Shown here: positions 63,401 through 64,000 of the stretch, one piece after another
Layout of the letters: each line of letters begins with the position of its first letter
How positions within the stretch are numbered: position 1 is the stretch's first letter
From: Gammaproteobacteria bacterium
GTDB taxonomy: Bacteria > Pseudomonadota > Gammaproteobacteria > Nevskiales > Nevskiaceae
Assembly: GCA_026398815.1 (NCBI GenBank)
Contig: JAPLSA010000001.1
Coordinates: 1-64,000 of the forward strand
DNA length: 64,000 nt
Direction of reading: 5' to 3'
Made by a program: the position numbers and the translations under genes
Notes under the pieces: generated by a model
What the model was told of the DNA's origin: nothing
Databases searched by the model: none
What the model saw: the letters and a program-made list of their open reading frames with translations, nothing else

Positions 63401-64000
63401 ATGCGACACGCGCTGCTTGCCGCTCTGCTGCTGGCCTTCGCCGCCCTGCCGGCCCGTGCCGCCCCGGCCATGGTGCTGATGCTCGGCGAGGTGCACGACA
63501 ACACCGCCGGCCACGCCGCGCGCCTGGATCTGTTGCGCGCCCGGGTCGACGCCGGGCTGCGTCCGGCGCTGGTCATGGAACAGTTCGACCGCGAACACCA
63601 GCCGCTGCTGGATGCTGCGCAGAAAACCTGCGCAGATGCCGATTGCCTGATCGCCAAGGCTGGCCGCGCCAACTGGGACTGGCCGCTGTACCGGCCGCTG
63701 ATCCAGTTCGCGCTGGATCGAAAATTGCCGCTGCTGGCCGCCAATGTATCGCGTGAAGACGCCGCCCGGGCCATGCGTGGCGGCCTGGCCAGCGCGCTCG
63801 ACGCCGCGACCCTTCGGCAGTTCCATCTCGACGCGCCGCTGCCGCCGGACATCGAGGCCGCGCAGCTGACATCGGTGATGCAGGGCCACTGCAATCTGCT
63901 GCCGGAAGCCACGGCCCGGACGATGATCGGCGCCCAGTTGGCGCGCGATGTCTGGATGGCGAAAACCGTGCTCGATGCGCTGGCCCTCAGCCCGGATGCC
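63401..64000 (+). CDS. chaN: ChaN-like (DUF399) heme-binding protein, cut by window end
   Basis: The first 200 codons of a ChaN/DUF399 protein, continuing past the window. It has a signal peptide (LLAALLLAFAALPARA), then MLGEVHDNTAGHAARLDLL, ALVMEQFDREHQPLLDAA and WPLYRPLIQFALDRKLPLLAANVSR, all typical of the family. ChaN in Campylobacter is a heme-binding lipoprotein linked to iron uptake. No lipobox cysteine is visible here, so it may be soluble. ATG 63401 is the first start after the gap. Confidence 0.82.
   Translation, partial: MRHALLAALLLAFAALPARAAPAMVLMLGEVHDNTAGHAARLDLLRARVDAGLRPALVMEQFDREHQPLLDAAQKTCADADCLIAKAGRANWDWPLYRPLIQFALDRKLPLLAANVSREDAARAMRGGLASALDAATLRQFHLDAPLPPDIEAAQLTSVMQGHCNLLPEATARTMIGAQLARDVWMAKTVLDALALSPDA

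Noticed and set aside
1-64000. CRISPR arrays, tRNA, rRNA and integrase genes
   Set aside because: No regularly spaced repeats, no cloverleaf-like sequences at the island edge and no integrase core were recognised on reading; a dedicated scan was not possible here.

Overview
The window is high-GC DNA, apart from one AT-rich islet, and is most likely from a gammaproteobacterium of the Nevskiales/Xanthomonadales kind. That placement is an inference from gene content: class Ia nrdAB, ampG-xth-pyrE, maf-rng-yhdP-nitrilase-tldD, rsmD-coaD, glk and chaN. It was not checked by any search.

The left half (1 to about 32,000) is an accessory island. It starts with wreckage of several IS3-family elements (1-965, 6124-6365, about 6400-7363 and 7364-8552). 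Nearly every transposase there is frameshifted, truncated or stopped. Between them sits an AT-rich islet holding an RHS-repeat polymorphic toxin with a GIY-YIG-like C-terminal nuclease domain and an adjacent Imm26-like immunity gene. Next come a complete Wadjet operon, jetABCD (9212-16091: kleisin, MukE-like, SMC-like and toprim nuclease subunits), and a run of seven co-directional genes (16498-31782): a large P-loop GTPase-like protein, a DUF262/DUF1524 (GmrSD-type) nuclease, a SNF2/RapA-like helicase, an AIPR protein, a GHKL ATPase fused to a PD-(D/E)XK nuclease-like domain, and a type III restriction-modification pair (Mod, Res). The last six genes are tightly packed, with two TAATG start/stop overlaps. 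I do not recognise this combination as a named system; it is the best candidate for an undescribed one. It carries four nuclease-like modules and three kinds of nucleotide-driven motor or switch around one methyltransferase.

The right half (32,090-64,000) is ordinary chromosome. It holds nrdB and nrdA, with paired NrdR-like boxes upstream of nrdA; manC with a strong terminator; a compact arsenic operon arsR-arsI-aqpS-arsC, in which an aquaporin takes the place of an efflux pump and a perfect palindrome overlaps the arsR start; a GNAT acetyltransferase; ampG and xthA, diverging from pyrE; a DUF4124-like secreted protein; and maf-rng-yhdP-nitrilase-tldD in a chain of overlapping or closely spaced genes. 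After these come an AbrB-like small protein, rsmD-coaD, a sigma-region-4-like/anti-sigma-like membrane protein pair, two alpha/beta hydrolases, a nitronate monooxygenase with a convergent TetR gene, an iron-containing alcohol dehydrogenase, glucokinase, a small Ala/Pro-rich lipoprotein, and a chaN-like gene cut by the window end.

No tRNA, rRNA, CRISPR array or integrase gene was recognised. The left edge of the island lies outside the window. Its right edge falls in the 307-base gap before nrdB.
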